Shown here: positions 7,071 through 14,953 of the stretch, piece by piece
How the letters are laid out: every line of letters starts with the position of its first letter
How positions within the stretch are numbered: the first letter of the stretch is position 1
NCBI GenBank assembly: GCA_014805025.1
Contig: JAAUYR010000048.1
Span: 1-32,107, forward strand
DNA: 32,107 bases
Source: Clostridia bacterium
Lineage (GTDB): Bacteria > Bacillota > Clostridia > Christensenellales > Borkfalkiaceae
Direction of reading: 5' to 3'
The notes under the pieces: model-generated
Seen by the model: the letters and a program-made list of their open reading frames with translations, nothing else
What the model was told of the DNA's origin: nothing
Databases searched by the model: none
Program-made: the position numbers and the translations under genes

Positions 7071-8078
7071 TTATTTGTTTTTCCTGTCCGGTTTTTCGTG
7101 TTTTTTTCTTTTCTTTTGTTTAATGGGATGCTTGAACGGGTTGCCCTTCAACAGGACTACCGCAATGCACGCCGTTAAAATAACCGCTACTGCGGTAACC
7201 AGCCAGAACCAGCCCGTCTGCGCGAAAGTTACTCCGTTTTCGCCGGGAACGGGCATATTCATTCCCCAGAAGCCGGCTATCATTGTAGGCACGGCAAGCA
7301 GAATTGTTATTATGGTAAGCGTTTTCATGTTATTGTTGGCGTTGTTGGATATAACCGAGCCGTACGCGTCCATGGTAACGCTCAAAATGTTTTTGTAGAT
7401 ATTACAGGTTTCGATAGCCTGTTTATTCTCGATGCTTAAATCGTCGTATAAGTCCTGATAATCCTCGTGCGTAGTTACGGCCTCTATTTTAGAGAACTTT
7501 TCGTGCACGCGCTCGTTAGAGGTAAGCGAGGTGGAGAAGAACACCAGCGAGTTCTGCAAATCCAGAAGCTGAATAATCTCCTCGTTACGCATGGTTTTAC
7601 CCATTTCGTTCTGAATGCGGTGGTTTTTTCGGTCTATCTGTTTCAGACAGTACAAAAACCTTTTAGCGTTGCCGAGCATAAAGGTCAGAGTAAAGTGCAC
7701 GGGCATTTCGCTTTTTACCTTTTCCCTGCCCGTAATAAAATCCTTTAAAACGGTGTTGCCTTTCAGACAAACGGTTACTATACAATTCTTATTATATATA
7801 ATGGCAAGAGGAAGAGTGGTATAGCTGTCGCCGCTTGCGCCCTCTTCAATAATAGGGCAGTCCACGACGAACATGCTGCAACCCTCGTCGAACTCCGAAC
7901 GCGCGCGCTCTTCTTCGTCGAGCGCGGCCTTAATCATATCCTCGGGCACGCCCGTAATATTAGCTACGTCCTCGCACTCGTCGTCGGTAGGGTTGACCAT
8001 ATCTACCCAGCAGTTCTTTTTGAAATTTTCCGATGCTTCCATTCTGCCGCCCTCGGCGGTGAAGAAATATTTAACCAT
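7071..8078 (-). CDS. corA: CorA-family magnesium/divalent cation transporter
   Basis: A 335-residue CorA-type channel. A long soluble N-terminal domain (about residues 1-250, with an extended charged helix region) is followed by two C-terminal membrane helices, with the signature GMNM at residues 272-275 in the loop between them. It forms a pentameric channel that imports Mg2+ (sometimes Co2+ or Ni2+). The C-terminus is strongly basic (KQKKRKKHEKPDRKNK), longer than in many family members. The ATG has a GAGAGG site. The gene is first in a two-gene unit with fmdB and is preceded by a roughly 170-base leader with a terminator-like hairpin, which suggests attenuation control. Confidence 0.93.
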   Translation of the reverse strand: MVKYFFTAEGGRMEASENFKKNCWVDMVNPTDDECEDVANITGVPEDMIKAALDEEERARSEFDEGCSMFVVDCPIIEEGASGDSYTTLPLAIIYNKNCIVTVCLKGNTVLKDFITGREKVKSEMPVHFTLTFMLGNAKRFLYCLKQIDRKNHRIQNEMGKTMRNEEIIQLLDLQNSLVFFSTSLTSNERVHEKFSKIEAVTTHEDYQDLYDDLSIENKQAIETCNIYKNILSVTMDAYGSVISNNANNNMKTLTIITILLAVPTMIAGFWGMNMPVPGENGVTFAQTGWFWLVTAVAVILTACIAVVLLKGNPFKHPIKQKKRKKHEKPDRKNK

Positions 8079-8119
8079 ATAGCGCCTCTCAAAAGTTTGC
8101 TTTATCCCGTATTTTGGGC

Positions 8120-8147
8120 AAAAAAATACACGGAATAATATTCCGTG
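8120..8147 (-). terminator. Terminator-like hairpin (possible attenuator) in the corA leader
   Basis: On the minus strand CACGGAAT (8147-8140) pairs with ATTCCGTG (8136-8129) around a 3-base loop. This is followed by TA and seven T residues. It lies between the corA promoter and start codon, so it would stop transcription before corA unless disrupted. An upstream ATTCCGT on the same strand (8184-8178) could pair with its 5' arm as an antiterminator. Confidence 0.65.
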
Positions 8148-8185
8148 CCTTGCAAACCTTCTCTTTTCGCTTTGGTACGGAATTA

Positions 8186-8224
8186 TTAATTCTTTAAGTT
8201 ATAACAACTGTCTGGAACGTCCAT
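8186..8224 (-). CDS. Possible 12-residue leader peptide upstream of corA
   Basis: The ATG at 8224 follows GGAG with 6-base spacing and encodes MDVPDSCYNLKN before a stop. An in-frame ATG at 8239 would give 17 residues but has no ribosome site and is very near the predicted transcription start. The frame ends a few bases before the possible antiterminator strand. It may be a leader peptide coupling translation to the attenuator, but so short a frame can arise by chance. Confidence 0.3.
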   Translation of the reverse strand: MDVPDSCYNLKN

Positions 8225-8255
8225 TTCCTGCTCCGTCATTAAAATTATTAAACTG

Positions 8256-8284
8256 ATTATATACCATTATATATATTTTGGCAA
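8256..8284 (-). promoter_or_regulatory. Sigma-A type promoter of corA-fmdB
   Basis: On the minus strand TTGCCA (8284-8279), a 17-base spacer and a perfect TATAAT (8261-8256). The predicted start is near 8249, giving a leader of about 170 bases. Confidence 0.75.
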
Positions 8285-8308
8285 GTATTTGTTAAAAAAT
8301 TCTTTTGA

Positions 8309-8340
8309 AAGAGCGCGGACAAAGATTTGTCCGCGCTCTT
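8309..8340 (-). terminator. Terminator of the M1 peptidase gene
   Basis: A 15-base inverted repeat (8309-8323 with 8326-8340, core GAGCGCGGACAAA; the innermost pairs open as loop) starts just after the stop codon. It is followed on the minus strand by TCAAAAGAATTTTTT. Confidence 0.85.
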
Positions 8341-8344
8341 AGCA

Positions 8345-9799
8345 TTATATAAGTATTTTACCTTCTACAAACGATTCAAAAAAACCTTCCAAATCGGTGC
8401 CGCTCTTAATGAAGCACCCGTACAAATCCTCCGCCGAGGCAATTTTGCCGACGTTGTTTTTAAAATAGGTCTTTAAACCGCTTAAAAACTTTTCGTCGCC
8501 GATGGAGTTGCGTAAGGTGTCAAACATAATAAGCCCCTTGTTATAGGTTACGTTGTTGTACTCGAACTCGCCGGAGTATTCGCAAAGCTTTCTCGACATA
8601 CTGGTATCCACCGAGCCGTTGAGCTGGTTGTATACCGAGAAGAACGCCCTGTACGCGTTCGTAGCCGTCTTTACGAGTCCGGTGCGAGTAAACCCGTAAG
8701 TGGGGTTGTTTTCAAAGAACATCAAAGTGGAGTACTCCGCAAGTCCCTCGTCCTGCCATGCGTTGTTTATCTGGTCGCTGCCGACCATTGCGTACCACCA
8801 CTGGTGCGCGTTTTCGTGAACGATAGTATAAACGTTGTTGTCGGAGTCCAGCCCGTCGGCTATCATTGTGAGCGCCGGGTATTCCATACCGCCGTAGCAG
8901 AAGCCCGTCTGCACTACCGACAAAGTGGGGTACATATACTGCCCGAATGTGTTTGAAAAATACTTTACGCTTTCCGCCGCGGCAGAAAGGCTAACCTGCG
9001 CGTTGCTGTCGGATATGTAATAATAGCTGACCTCGACGCCGTCTACGTTTTCCGATATAACCTCGAACTTATCGGAAAGCACGAGCGCGAAGTCGCGTGC
9101 GTTGTTCAAAGTATAGCTGCATTTTTTTCTGCCGTCGGTTACGCTCTCGGAAACGACTTTTCCGCTCGACGCCGCGGTAAGGTTTTCGGGCATATCCAAG
9201 GTTACCGTATAGTTTGCGCATTCGGAAACGAACGGGTCGCCGCAGTAGTAGTAGGGGCATTCAATAAACCCTTCGGCAGAGTACGCGCAGAGCACGGGAT
9301 AGAAGTTGCCGAGGTTTACGGTATCACGGGTTACGCCGGTGCGGTGATTGACCTTGGCAAGTTTAAGCGTGTACGAAATTTTAATTTCCACGCGCTGTTC
9401 AGGGTAAACCGGCTCTACCAAATTCACGGTCAAAACGTTCTCGTCCTCGCCCGTAATCGTCCAGCTTGCGCAGTTCTCAACGCCGGTCACTTCCATGCTT
9501 CCGTAGCTTTTGCCCCCGTAATATGCTTTGTTTTCGTAGGTTTTTGATACCGGAGCATAGGTTGCGCCCTCGCGGAAAGCGTTGCCGTAAAGGTTGAACT
9601 TTAAATCGTTTATTTCGTTTTCCGTTGAGTTGTAGTAGTCGAAGTCCACGGTGCCCGTAAGCGTTTGCGTTTCGTCGTCGTAAATGGCGAAAATATCGTA
9701 CGCGCTTACGCCTTTGTTTTTGTCCTTAGCGCACGCGGATACGGCAACGGCCAAAACCGCCGCGCATACGACAAGTAAAATACAGATAAATTTTTTCAC
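8345..9799 (-). CDS. Lipoprotein M1-family (gluzincin) metallopeptidase
   Basis: A 484-residue protein with a lipoprotein signal peptide (lipobox VSAC, lipidated C23), so it should be anchored outside the membrane. The M1 aminopeptidase catalytic domain is clear. The exopeptidase motif GGMEY is at residues 303-307, the zinc site HENAH at 328-332, and the third ligand E351 lies at the correct 18-residue distance in NAWQDEGLAEY. A conserved Tyr precedes KG in VTYNKGLIMF. The N-terminal 200 residues form the usual beta domain. It is shorter than classic PepN because the C-terminal helical domain is missing, as in many bacterial extracellular M1 members. It starts with GTG behind GAGGTGG. It probably trims peptides at the cell surface. 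Confidence 0.92.
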   Translation of the reverse strand: MKKFICILLVVCAAVLAVAVSACAKDKNKGVSAYDIFAIYDDETQTLTGTVDFDYYNSTENEINDLKFNLYGNAFREGATYAPVSKTYENKAYYGGKSYGSMEVTGVENCASWTITGEDENVLTVNLVEPVYPEQRVEIKISYTLKLAKVNHRTGVTRDTVNLGNFYPVLCAYSAEGFIECPYYYCGDPFVSECANYTVTLDMPENLTAASSGKVVSESVTDGRKKCSYTLNNARDFALVLSDKFEVISENVDGVEVSYYYISDSNAQVSLSAAAESVKYFSNTFGQYMYPTLSVVQTGFCYGGMEYPALTMIADGLDSDNNVYTIVHENAHQWWYAMVGSDQINNAWQDEGLAEYSTLMFFENNPTYGFTRTGLVKTATNAYRAFFSVYNQLNGSVDTSMSRKLCEYSGEFEYNNVTYNKGLIMFDTLRNSIGDEKFLSGLKTYFKNNVGKIASAEDLYGCFIKSGTDLEGFFESFVEGKILI

Positions 9800-9888
9800 A
9801 ATACCACCTCAAAATCTGTGTAAATTAATGTATGCTTGCCTGTCCCCGTTAAGAACATATTTTTAATTTATAAAATAAAATATACGGT

Positions 9889-10551
9889 ATGGTATTTTGT
9901 GTTGTCACCGACGGAAAAGTAAGCGAAACCGAATCTCTGCCCGAGTGCGATATAGCCGTATTCGGTTTTTCGGGGCTCGGCGAAGTCGATTTCGAGCGCG
10001 AGCTTAAAGGCGAAACGGAAAAATTCGAGGAAGTTGCAAGGCTTTCCAAGGCCTGCGGCTGCGGTCTTTTGTGCGGCTGCAAAACGCTGAGCCGCGGCGT
10101 TACGCGCAAGTCGTTGGCGGTTTCGGATAAGGGAAAGCTACTCGGCATTTCCGATATGAACCACGTAATCGACGGCGAGGAATACAAGAGCGGCGCGTCG
10201 CTCGGCTTTTACAAAGTCGGCGGCTGCAAGGTGGGGCTTTGCATAGAGAACGACCTGCTTTTCCCCGACGCGATAAAATCGCTTTCCATGTGCGGCTGTA
10301 ACGTGATAGTCGCCGTGCTCGAAGAAGTGCGCGACAATCTTCCGCCGCTGCTCGTTCGCGCGTACTCGTATCTGTACGGCGTGCCCATAATTATGTGCGC
10401 CGGAAAAACGGCTTATTTCGCGGATATATCGGGGGCAATCGCAACTTCAACGCAGAAAAACGCGCTGTTTGAAGTCAGTCCGCAAAGCAGATACCACTTG
10501 GTAACCGTTCGCCGCCGCGGAATATGCGCTGACGCGCGCGAGGATTATTAA
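9889..10551 (+). CDS. Divergent nitrilase-superfamily (carbon-nitrogen hydrolase-like) protein
   Basis: A 220-residue protein resembling the carbon-nitrogen hydrolase fold. The nucleophile region KVGLCIENDLLFPD puts a Cys at residue 118, as in the family pattern (G-x-x-I/L-C-Y-D-x-x-F-P-E), and the following SMCGCNVIVAV strand also fits. However, the block where the catalytic Lys normally stands (GKLLGISDMNHV) has no Lys at the aligned place, and the N-terminal Glu is uncertain, so activity may be altered or lost. The protein is also shorter than the usual 260-300 residues. There is no Shine-Dalgarno site before the ATG; an AT-rich TAAAAT 13 bases upstream suggests a leaderless message is possible. 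The start is therefore uncertain. Confidence 0.65.
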   Translation: MVFCVVTDGKVSETESLPECDIAVFGFSGLGEVDFERELKGETEKFEEVARLSKACGCGLLCGCKTLSRGVTRKSLAVSDKGKLLGISDMNHVIDGEEYKSGASLGFYKVGGCKVGLCIENDLLFPDAIKSLSMCGCNVIVAVLEEVRDNLPPLLVRAYSYLYGVPIIMCAGKTAYFADISGAIATSTQKNALFEVSPQSRYHLVTVRRRGICADAREDY

Positions 10552-10582
10552 ATAATTAATTATTTAAAATCTTTGTTTCCGC

Positions 10583-10611
10583 TTGTAATTTTAAAATTAC
10601 TTTGCTATAAT
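10583..10611 (+). promoter_or_regulatory. Sigma-A type promoter of the yicC-gmk-rpoZ-priA housekeeping operon
   Basis: TTGTAA (10583-10588), a 17-base spacer and a perfect TATAAT (10606-10611) lie 39 bases before the yicC start. No other promoter or terminator was seen up to rpe, so it may drive about 7.5 kb. Confidence 0.75.
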
Positions 10612-10650
10612 GTCATTACTGAAAATTTCGGCTTTTAAAGAGGTTTTTAT

Positions 10651-11526
10651 ATGTACAGTATGACGGGCTTCGGCAGAGGCGAATACAAGCAAAGCGGCGT
10701 TGAACTGACCGTGGAAATAAAGACGGTAAACAACCGTTATCTTGACGCTTCCATAAAGTGTCCGCGCATATTCTCCGCACAGGAGGAGGCCGTGCGCGCA
10801 ACCGTCCGCGAAAAGCTGACGCGCGGTCATGCGGACGTTTTCATATCCTATACGGACAAGCGTGAGCGCGAAAAAGTTTTGCGGTTCGACGAAGCCGCGG
10901 CAAAGTCCTACGTTGATGCGGCGAAAAGGGTTAGCGGTCTTTTCCCCGAAATAGAAAACGATATATCGGTCGTAAACGTTCTGCGCTTCCCCGACGTTAT
11001 CCGTTCGGAGGACGCTGCGGCAGCCGACGACGAGCTTATAAATGCGCTGGAAGTTGCGCTCGAAGCCGCGCTTGAAAAGCTGAACGCAATGCGCGAGGTA
11101 GAGGGCAAAAAGCTTGAAAAAGATATGCTGTCGCGCATGGACACTATCGAAAAGCTCGTGGGACAAGTTGAAAAGCGCGCGCCGCTGGTTGCCGAAAATT
11201 ACAGGGCAAAGCTCGAAGCCAAAATGAAAAAAATTCTCGACGGCGTAGAGGTTGACCAGGGCAGGCTTCTGACCGAGGTCGCGCTGTTTTCCGACAAGAG
11301 CAATATCGACGAAGAGCTTACAAGGCTGCGCTCGCATATCTCGCAGTTCCGCGAAATCTGCAAGGAAAAGCTCGTTGGCAGAAAGCTTGACTTCCTCGTA
11401 CAGGAATTCAACCGCGAGAGCAATACCATATGTTCGAAATCCAACGATTTGGAAATAACAAGGCTGGGGCTTGCGCTCAAAAACGAAATTGAAAAGGTGC
11501 GCGAGCAGGTGCAGAACGTAGAATGA
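10651..11526 (+). CDS. yicC: YicC-family endoribonuclease (YloC)
   Basis: A 291-residue protein with the family N-terminus MYSMTGFGRGEY and the conserved C-terminal DUF1732 block (EELTRLRSHISQF, then GRKLDFLVQEFNRESNTICSKS). YicC proteins are metal-dependent endoribonucleases that take part in RNA and small-RNA turnover in Escherichia coli and Bacillus. It is the first gene of the long operon, with an AAAGAGG site before the ATG, and it overlaps gmk by 4 bases (ATGA). In Bacillus the remA gene separates these two; it is absent here. The central region is rich in Ala/Glu/Lys and predicted helical. Confidence 0.94.
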   Translation: MYSMTGFGRGEYKQSGVELTVEIKTVNNRYLDASIKCPRIFSAQEEAVRATVREKLTRGHADVFISYTDKREREKVLRFDEAAAKSYVDAAKRVSGLFPEIENDISVVNVLRFPDVIRSEDAAAADDELINALEVALEAALEKLNAMREVEGKKLEKDMLSRMDTIEKLVGQVEKRAPLVAENYRAKLEAKMKKILDGVEVDQGRLLTEVALFSDKSNIDEELTRLRSHISQFREICKEKLVGRKLDFLVQEFNRESNTICSKSNDLEITRLGLALKNEIEKVREQVQNVE

Positions 11527-12077
11527 AAAACAAGCTTATAGTACTTTCCGGCCCGTCCGGCGTCGGCAAAGGCACAATTGTAAACCGACTTTTGCAAAAG
11601 GGCAACTTCGCGCTGTCCGTATCCTGCACGACCCGTGCTCCGCGCGAGGGCGAAGTGGACGGAGTTTCCTACTTTTTCATATCCAAACAGAAATTTGCGG
11701 ATATGATAGAAGAGGGCGGCTTTTTAGAGTACTCCAACCACTTTGAAAATTTTTACGGCACGCCCAAAAAATTCGTTGAGGACAGGCTCAAAGAAAAGGA
11801 CGTAATTTTAGAAATCGAGGTTGACGGCGCTTTGCAGATTAAAAAAGCCCACCCCGAAGCCCTGCTTATAATGATACTTCCGCCCGACGAAAACGAGCTT
11901 CGTTCAAGACTGATTAAGCGCGGTTCGGAAAGCCAAGAAAAAATAGAAAGCCGCATAAAGAGAATGGACTACGAGCTTTCCAAAAAGCAGTTTTACGATT
12001 ACACGGTTATAAACGACGATTTGTCCGCCGCGGTAGCCGAAATCGAGAGCATAATAAAAAAATCAAAATCCAATTAG
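11523..12077 (+). CDS. gmk: Guanylate kinase
   Basis: A 184-residue enzyme converting GMP and ATP to GDP and ADP, needed for GTP supply and recycling of (p)ppGpp products. The P-loop GPSGVGKGT is at residues 9-17. The GMP-binding region (SCTTRAPREGEVDGVSYFF, then EYSNHFENFYGTP) and the LID segment with Arg residues (RLIKRGSESQEKIESRIKR) are all present. The length is slightly shorter than the typical 190-207 residues. It overlaps yicC by 4 bases and is followed by rpoZ after 10 bases, the order found in many Firmicutes. Confidence 0.97.
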   Translation: MKNKLIVLSGPSGVGKGTIVNRLLQKGNFALSVSCTTRAPREGEVDGVSYFFISKQKFADMIEEGGFLEYSNHFENFYGTPKKFVEDRLKEKDVILEIEVDGALQIKKAHPEALLIMILPPDENELRSRLIKRGSESQEKIESRIKRMDYELSKKQFYDYTVINDDLSAAVAEIESIIKKSKSN

Positions 12078-12087
12078 GAGTTTAAAT

Positions 12088-12306
12088 ATGATAAACCAAC
12101 CCCCCGTAGATTTACTTATCGACCAGCTCGGCACGGACGGTCAGCCCGTATCGCGCTATTGTCTTTGCGTTGTTGCGGCTAAGCGCGCAAGACAGATTAT
12201 CGAACAGACCGCAGGCCAGTCCACGTCCAGCACCGACGTTATCAAAGAGCTTGCAATTGCCAGCCGCGAGATTGCCGACGGCAAGATTAAGTGCGTTAAG
12301 GACTAA
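12088..12306 (+). CDS. rpoZ: DNA-directed RNA polymerase omega subunit
   Basis: A 72-residue subunit that helps fold and hold the beta-prime chain in RNA polymerase. The family segment around SRYCLCVVAAKRARQI (residues 22-37) and the following helix (DVIKELAIASREIADGK) match omega. It has an AGGAG site 7 bases before the ATG. The next gene, priA, starts at the very next base with GTG. In Bacillus coaBC (phosphopantothenoylcysteine synthesis) lies between rpoZ and priA, and it is missing here. Confidence 0.93.
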   Translation: MINQPPVDLLIDQLGTDGQPVSRYCLCVVAAKRARQIIEQTAGQSTSSTDVIKELAIASREIADGKIKCVKD

Positions 12307-14478
12307 GTGTACGCACAGGTTATCGTTGACATTGCCCACAGCCAGGTGGACAGAATATTCGAGTACTCCTGCCAAAGCGATTTAAAGACGGGCAGTCGGG
12401 TAAAAGTACCCTTCGGCGGACGGGTTATCGACGGCTTTGTAATAGGCCTGTCCGAAACTTGTTCGCTTCCGCCCGAAAAGGTAAAACCTATAAAGGAAGT
12501 ATTCGACGAATGTCCTGCGCTCGTCCCCGAATGTTTTTCGCTGATGGAGCGCATTTCCTCGCGCTTCCGCGTGCCCAAGGCCGCGGCGCTCAGGCTGTTT
12601 TTGCCCTCGGAAATGCGCCAGGGCAAGGTGCGCGAAGCGTACAAAAAATACGCTAAACTCAATGATATTCCCGTACCAATTTCCAAATCCGCCAAAAAAC
12701 AGGCGGAAATTTTAGACTTTTTAAAAGACCGTGAAGAATACGAGTTTACCGCGCTTTGCGATAAATTCGGCCGCGGCGCAGTAAACGCGCTGGTCGAAAA
12801 AGGCGCAATATCGATTGAAAAGCGTCAAATAAAGCGCAATCCCCTCGGCGGAGTTTACAGCGAGGAATTGCCCAAAACTTTAACATATTCCCAGGCCAAT
12901 GCGATAGAAAGCATTGAAAACTCGCCTAAAAGCGTGCATTTGATTCACGGCGTTACGGGCAGCGGCAAAACGGAAATTTACCTGCAAATAATCGCCCGTG
13001 AAATTGCAAAAGGCAAGACGGCGATATTCTTAGTGCCGGAAATTTCTTTAACTCCGCAAATGCTCGCGCAGCTCCGCGCAAGGTTCAAAGGCGAGGCGGC
13101 AATTCTGCACAGCGGACTTTCGGCCGGCGAAAAGTTCGACGAATGGTGGCGGCTGCGCTCGGGCGAGGCTAAAATAGCCATCGGCGCGAGAAGCGCAATC
13201 TTTGCACCGCTTGAAAATCTTGGCGCGATAATAATCGACGAGGAGCACGACACTTCCTACGTATCGGAAACGGCGCCGAGGTATTCCACTCTGGACGTCG
13301 CTAAAATGCGCGCCGAGTACAACGGCTGCAAACTTATTTTGGGCAGTGCGACGCCCTCCGTCGAAAGTTACATAGAGGCAAGCGAGGGCAGGTATAACCT
13401 TATAACCCTGACCGAGCGCATAAACAAAAAGCCCTTGCCGGAAATTATAATTTCGGATATGCGCAGAGAGGTTCGGCGCGGCAACAACTCGGCCTTTTCC
13501 AAGGCGCTCCGCGACGAGCTTGACGAAACGCTTAAAAGCGGCAATCAGGCTATAATCTTTTTAAACCGCCGCGGCTATGCAAAAACGGTTATCTGCCGTG
13601 ACTGCGGCTACGTTGCCAAGTGCAACGACTGCGACGTTTCCCTTGCCTACCACAGCGAAGAAAACTGTCTTAAATGCCACTACTGCGGCGCAAAGTACAA
13701 AATGCTTACCGCCTGCCCCGAATGCGGCGGCACTCACGTGCGTTTGGGAGGTACTGGCACTCAGCGCGTCGTTGTCGACTTAAAGGAGCTTTTCCCTGCG
13801 GCGCGCATAATAAGAATGGATAACGATACCGTCTCGGGTAAAGACGGACACTATAAAATTTTACACAAGTTTGCAAACAAAGAGGTCGATATTTTAGTCG
13901 GCACGCAGATGATAGCAAAGGGGCACGACTTTCCCTCGGTAACGCTGGTCGGCATTCTCGACGCGGACATGAGCCTGTACTTTTCCGATTACAGGAGCGG
14001 CGAGCGCACTTTTCAGCTTATAACCCAGGTTTCGGGCAGAAGCGGCAGGGCGGACGATAAGGGCAAGGTAGTACTTCAAACCTGCTGCCCCGAAAACTAC
14101 ATTCTGAGGTACGCGGTAAATTACGACTACCTCGGCTTTTTCAAAAACGAAATAGAAGTGCGCAAGGCAACCAAGTTTCCGCCGTATTCGCTTATATGCA
14201 GAGTAATGGTAACTTCGGAAAACGACGCGCTCGCGCTGGAAGCGCTCAAAGGCGTTTATCTTGAAATTGAAGAGCTCAGAAAGAAATACTCGCAGGAGTT
14301 TTTGTTTTTAAACAGAATGCACTCGCCCATAAAGCGTATACAGAGCAAGCACCGCTATCAGGTGCTTATGCGGCTGAGCGGCGATAAAATGCTGGAAAGC
14401 ATTTACGACATCGCCGTGAAATACACGAGCGGCAACTGTCTCGTCTACGTTGAGGAGAATCCCGCAAACTTGTCTTAG
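12307..14478 (+). CDS. priA: Primosomal protein N' (replication restart helicase PriA)
   Basis: A 723-residue superfamily 2 DNA helicase that reloads the replisome at stalled forks. The N-terminal fork-binding domain (residues 1-105) is followed by the Walker A motif GVTGSGKTE (215-223), the DEEH box (311-314) and the PriA zinc-binding insertion with eight Cys in CRDCGYVAKCNDC and CLKCHYCG...CPECGG (about 433-475). The helicase C motifs follow (GTQMIAKGHDFP, QVSGRSGRA). The start is GTG immediately after the rpoZ stop, so coupling is likely. Length is normal for Firmicutes (about 730-800). Confidence 0.96.
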   Translation: MYAQVIVDIAHSQVDRIFEYSCQSDLKTGSRVKVPFGGRVIDGFVIGLSETCSLPPEKVKPIKEVFDECPALVPECFSLMERISSRFRVPKAAALRLFLPSEMRQGKVREAYKKYAKLNDIPVPISKSAKKQAEILDFLKDREEYEFTALCDKFGRGAVNALVEKGAISIEKRQIKRNPLGGVYSEELPKTLTYSQANAIESIENSPKSVHLIHGVTGSGKTEIYLQIIAREIAKGKTAIFLVPEISLTPQMLAQLRARFKGEAAILHSGLSAGEKFDEWWRLRSGEAKIAIGARSAIFAPLENLGAIIIDEEHDTSYVSETAPRYSTLDVAKMRAEYNGCKLILGSATPSVESYIEASEGRYNLITLTERINKKPLPEIIISDMRREVRRGNNSAFSKALRDELDETLKSGNQAIIFLNRRGYAKTVICRDCGYVAKCNDCDVSLAYHSEENCLKCHYCGAKYKMLTACPECGGTHVRLGGTGTQRVVVDLKELFPAARIIRMDNDTVSGKDGHYKILHKFANKEVDILVGTQMIAKGHDFPSVTLVGILDADMSLYFSDYRSGERTFQLITQVSGRSGRADDKGKVVLQTCCPENYILRYAVNYDYLGFFKNEIEVRKATKFPPYSLICRVMVTSENDALALEALKGVYLEIEELRKKYSQEFLFLNRMHSPIKRIQSKHRYQVLMRLSGDKMLESIYDIAVKYTSGNCLVYVEENPANLS

Positions 14479-14488
14479 GAGGCATAAA

Positions 14489-14953
14489 TTGAGAAAATTC
14501 GTCGTACAGGTCGGAGAAAACGTTTTAAGAGAAAAATGCGCCGAAGTCAAAGCTTTTAACGGCGAGCTTTGCGCGCTTTTGGACGATATGAAGGAAACCG
14601 TGCGCGCCGAGCACGGCGCAGGTCTTGCCGCGCCGCAAATCGGCGTATCCAAGCGCGTTGTGGTAATAGACGTTGACGAGGGCTATTTCGAGTTCGTCAA
14701 TCCCGTAATAGTTTCGCAGAAGGGCGAGCAGGTCGGTCCTGAGGGGTGCCTTTCGGTAAAGGGCAAGCAGGGAACGGTTATCCGCCCCGATAAGGTAAAG
14801 GTAGAGTACCGCGACCGCACTGGCAAGAAGCACAAGCTGACCGCGGACGGTTTTTTTGCTCGCGCAGTCTGCCACGAGCTTGACCACCTTGACGGAATAC
14901 TTTATATCGATAAGGCGGTCGAAGTTTACGACCTTCCTGCGGAGGACGAATGA
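14489..14953 (+). CDS. def: Peptide deformylase
   Basis: A 154-residue metalloenzyme that removes the formyl group from new N-termini. All three motifs are present: GAGLAAPQIG, EGCLSV (Cys metal ligand) and HELDHLDG (two His ligands and catalytic Glu). I place the start at TTG 14489, because AGGAGG (14477-14482) lies 6 bases upstream and the protein then begins MRKFVVQVGENVLR as in homologues. An in-frame codon at 14450 lies inside priA without support. The def-fmt pair is the classic coupling of formyl removal and formyl addition. It overlaps fmt by 4 bases. Confidence 0.96.
   Translation: MRKFVVQVGENVLREKCAEVKAFNGELCALLDDMKETVRAEHGAGLAAPQIGVSKRVVVIDVDEGYFEFVNPVIVSQKGEQVGPEGCLSVKGKQGTVIRPDKVKVEYRDRTGKKHKLTADGFFARAVCHELDHLDGILYIDKAVEVYDLPAEDE

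Noticed and set aside
8079-8255. M-box (ykoK) Mg2+ riboswitch before corA
   Set aside because: The conserved GUUAGGUGAGGCUCC and GCUGCUGCCC blocks of the M-box are not present; only a hairpin with T-run and a small frame are seen.
10597-11337. 246-codon minus-strand open frame opposite yicC
   Set aside because: Shadow frame of a gene with strong third-position GC bias; no start signals and no recognisable domain.
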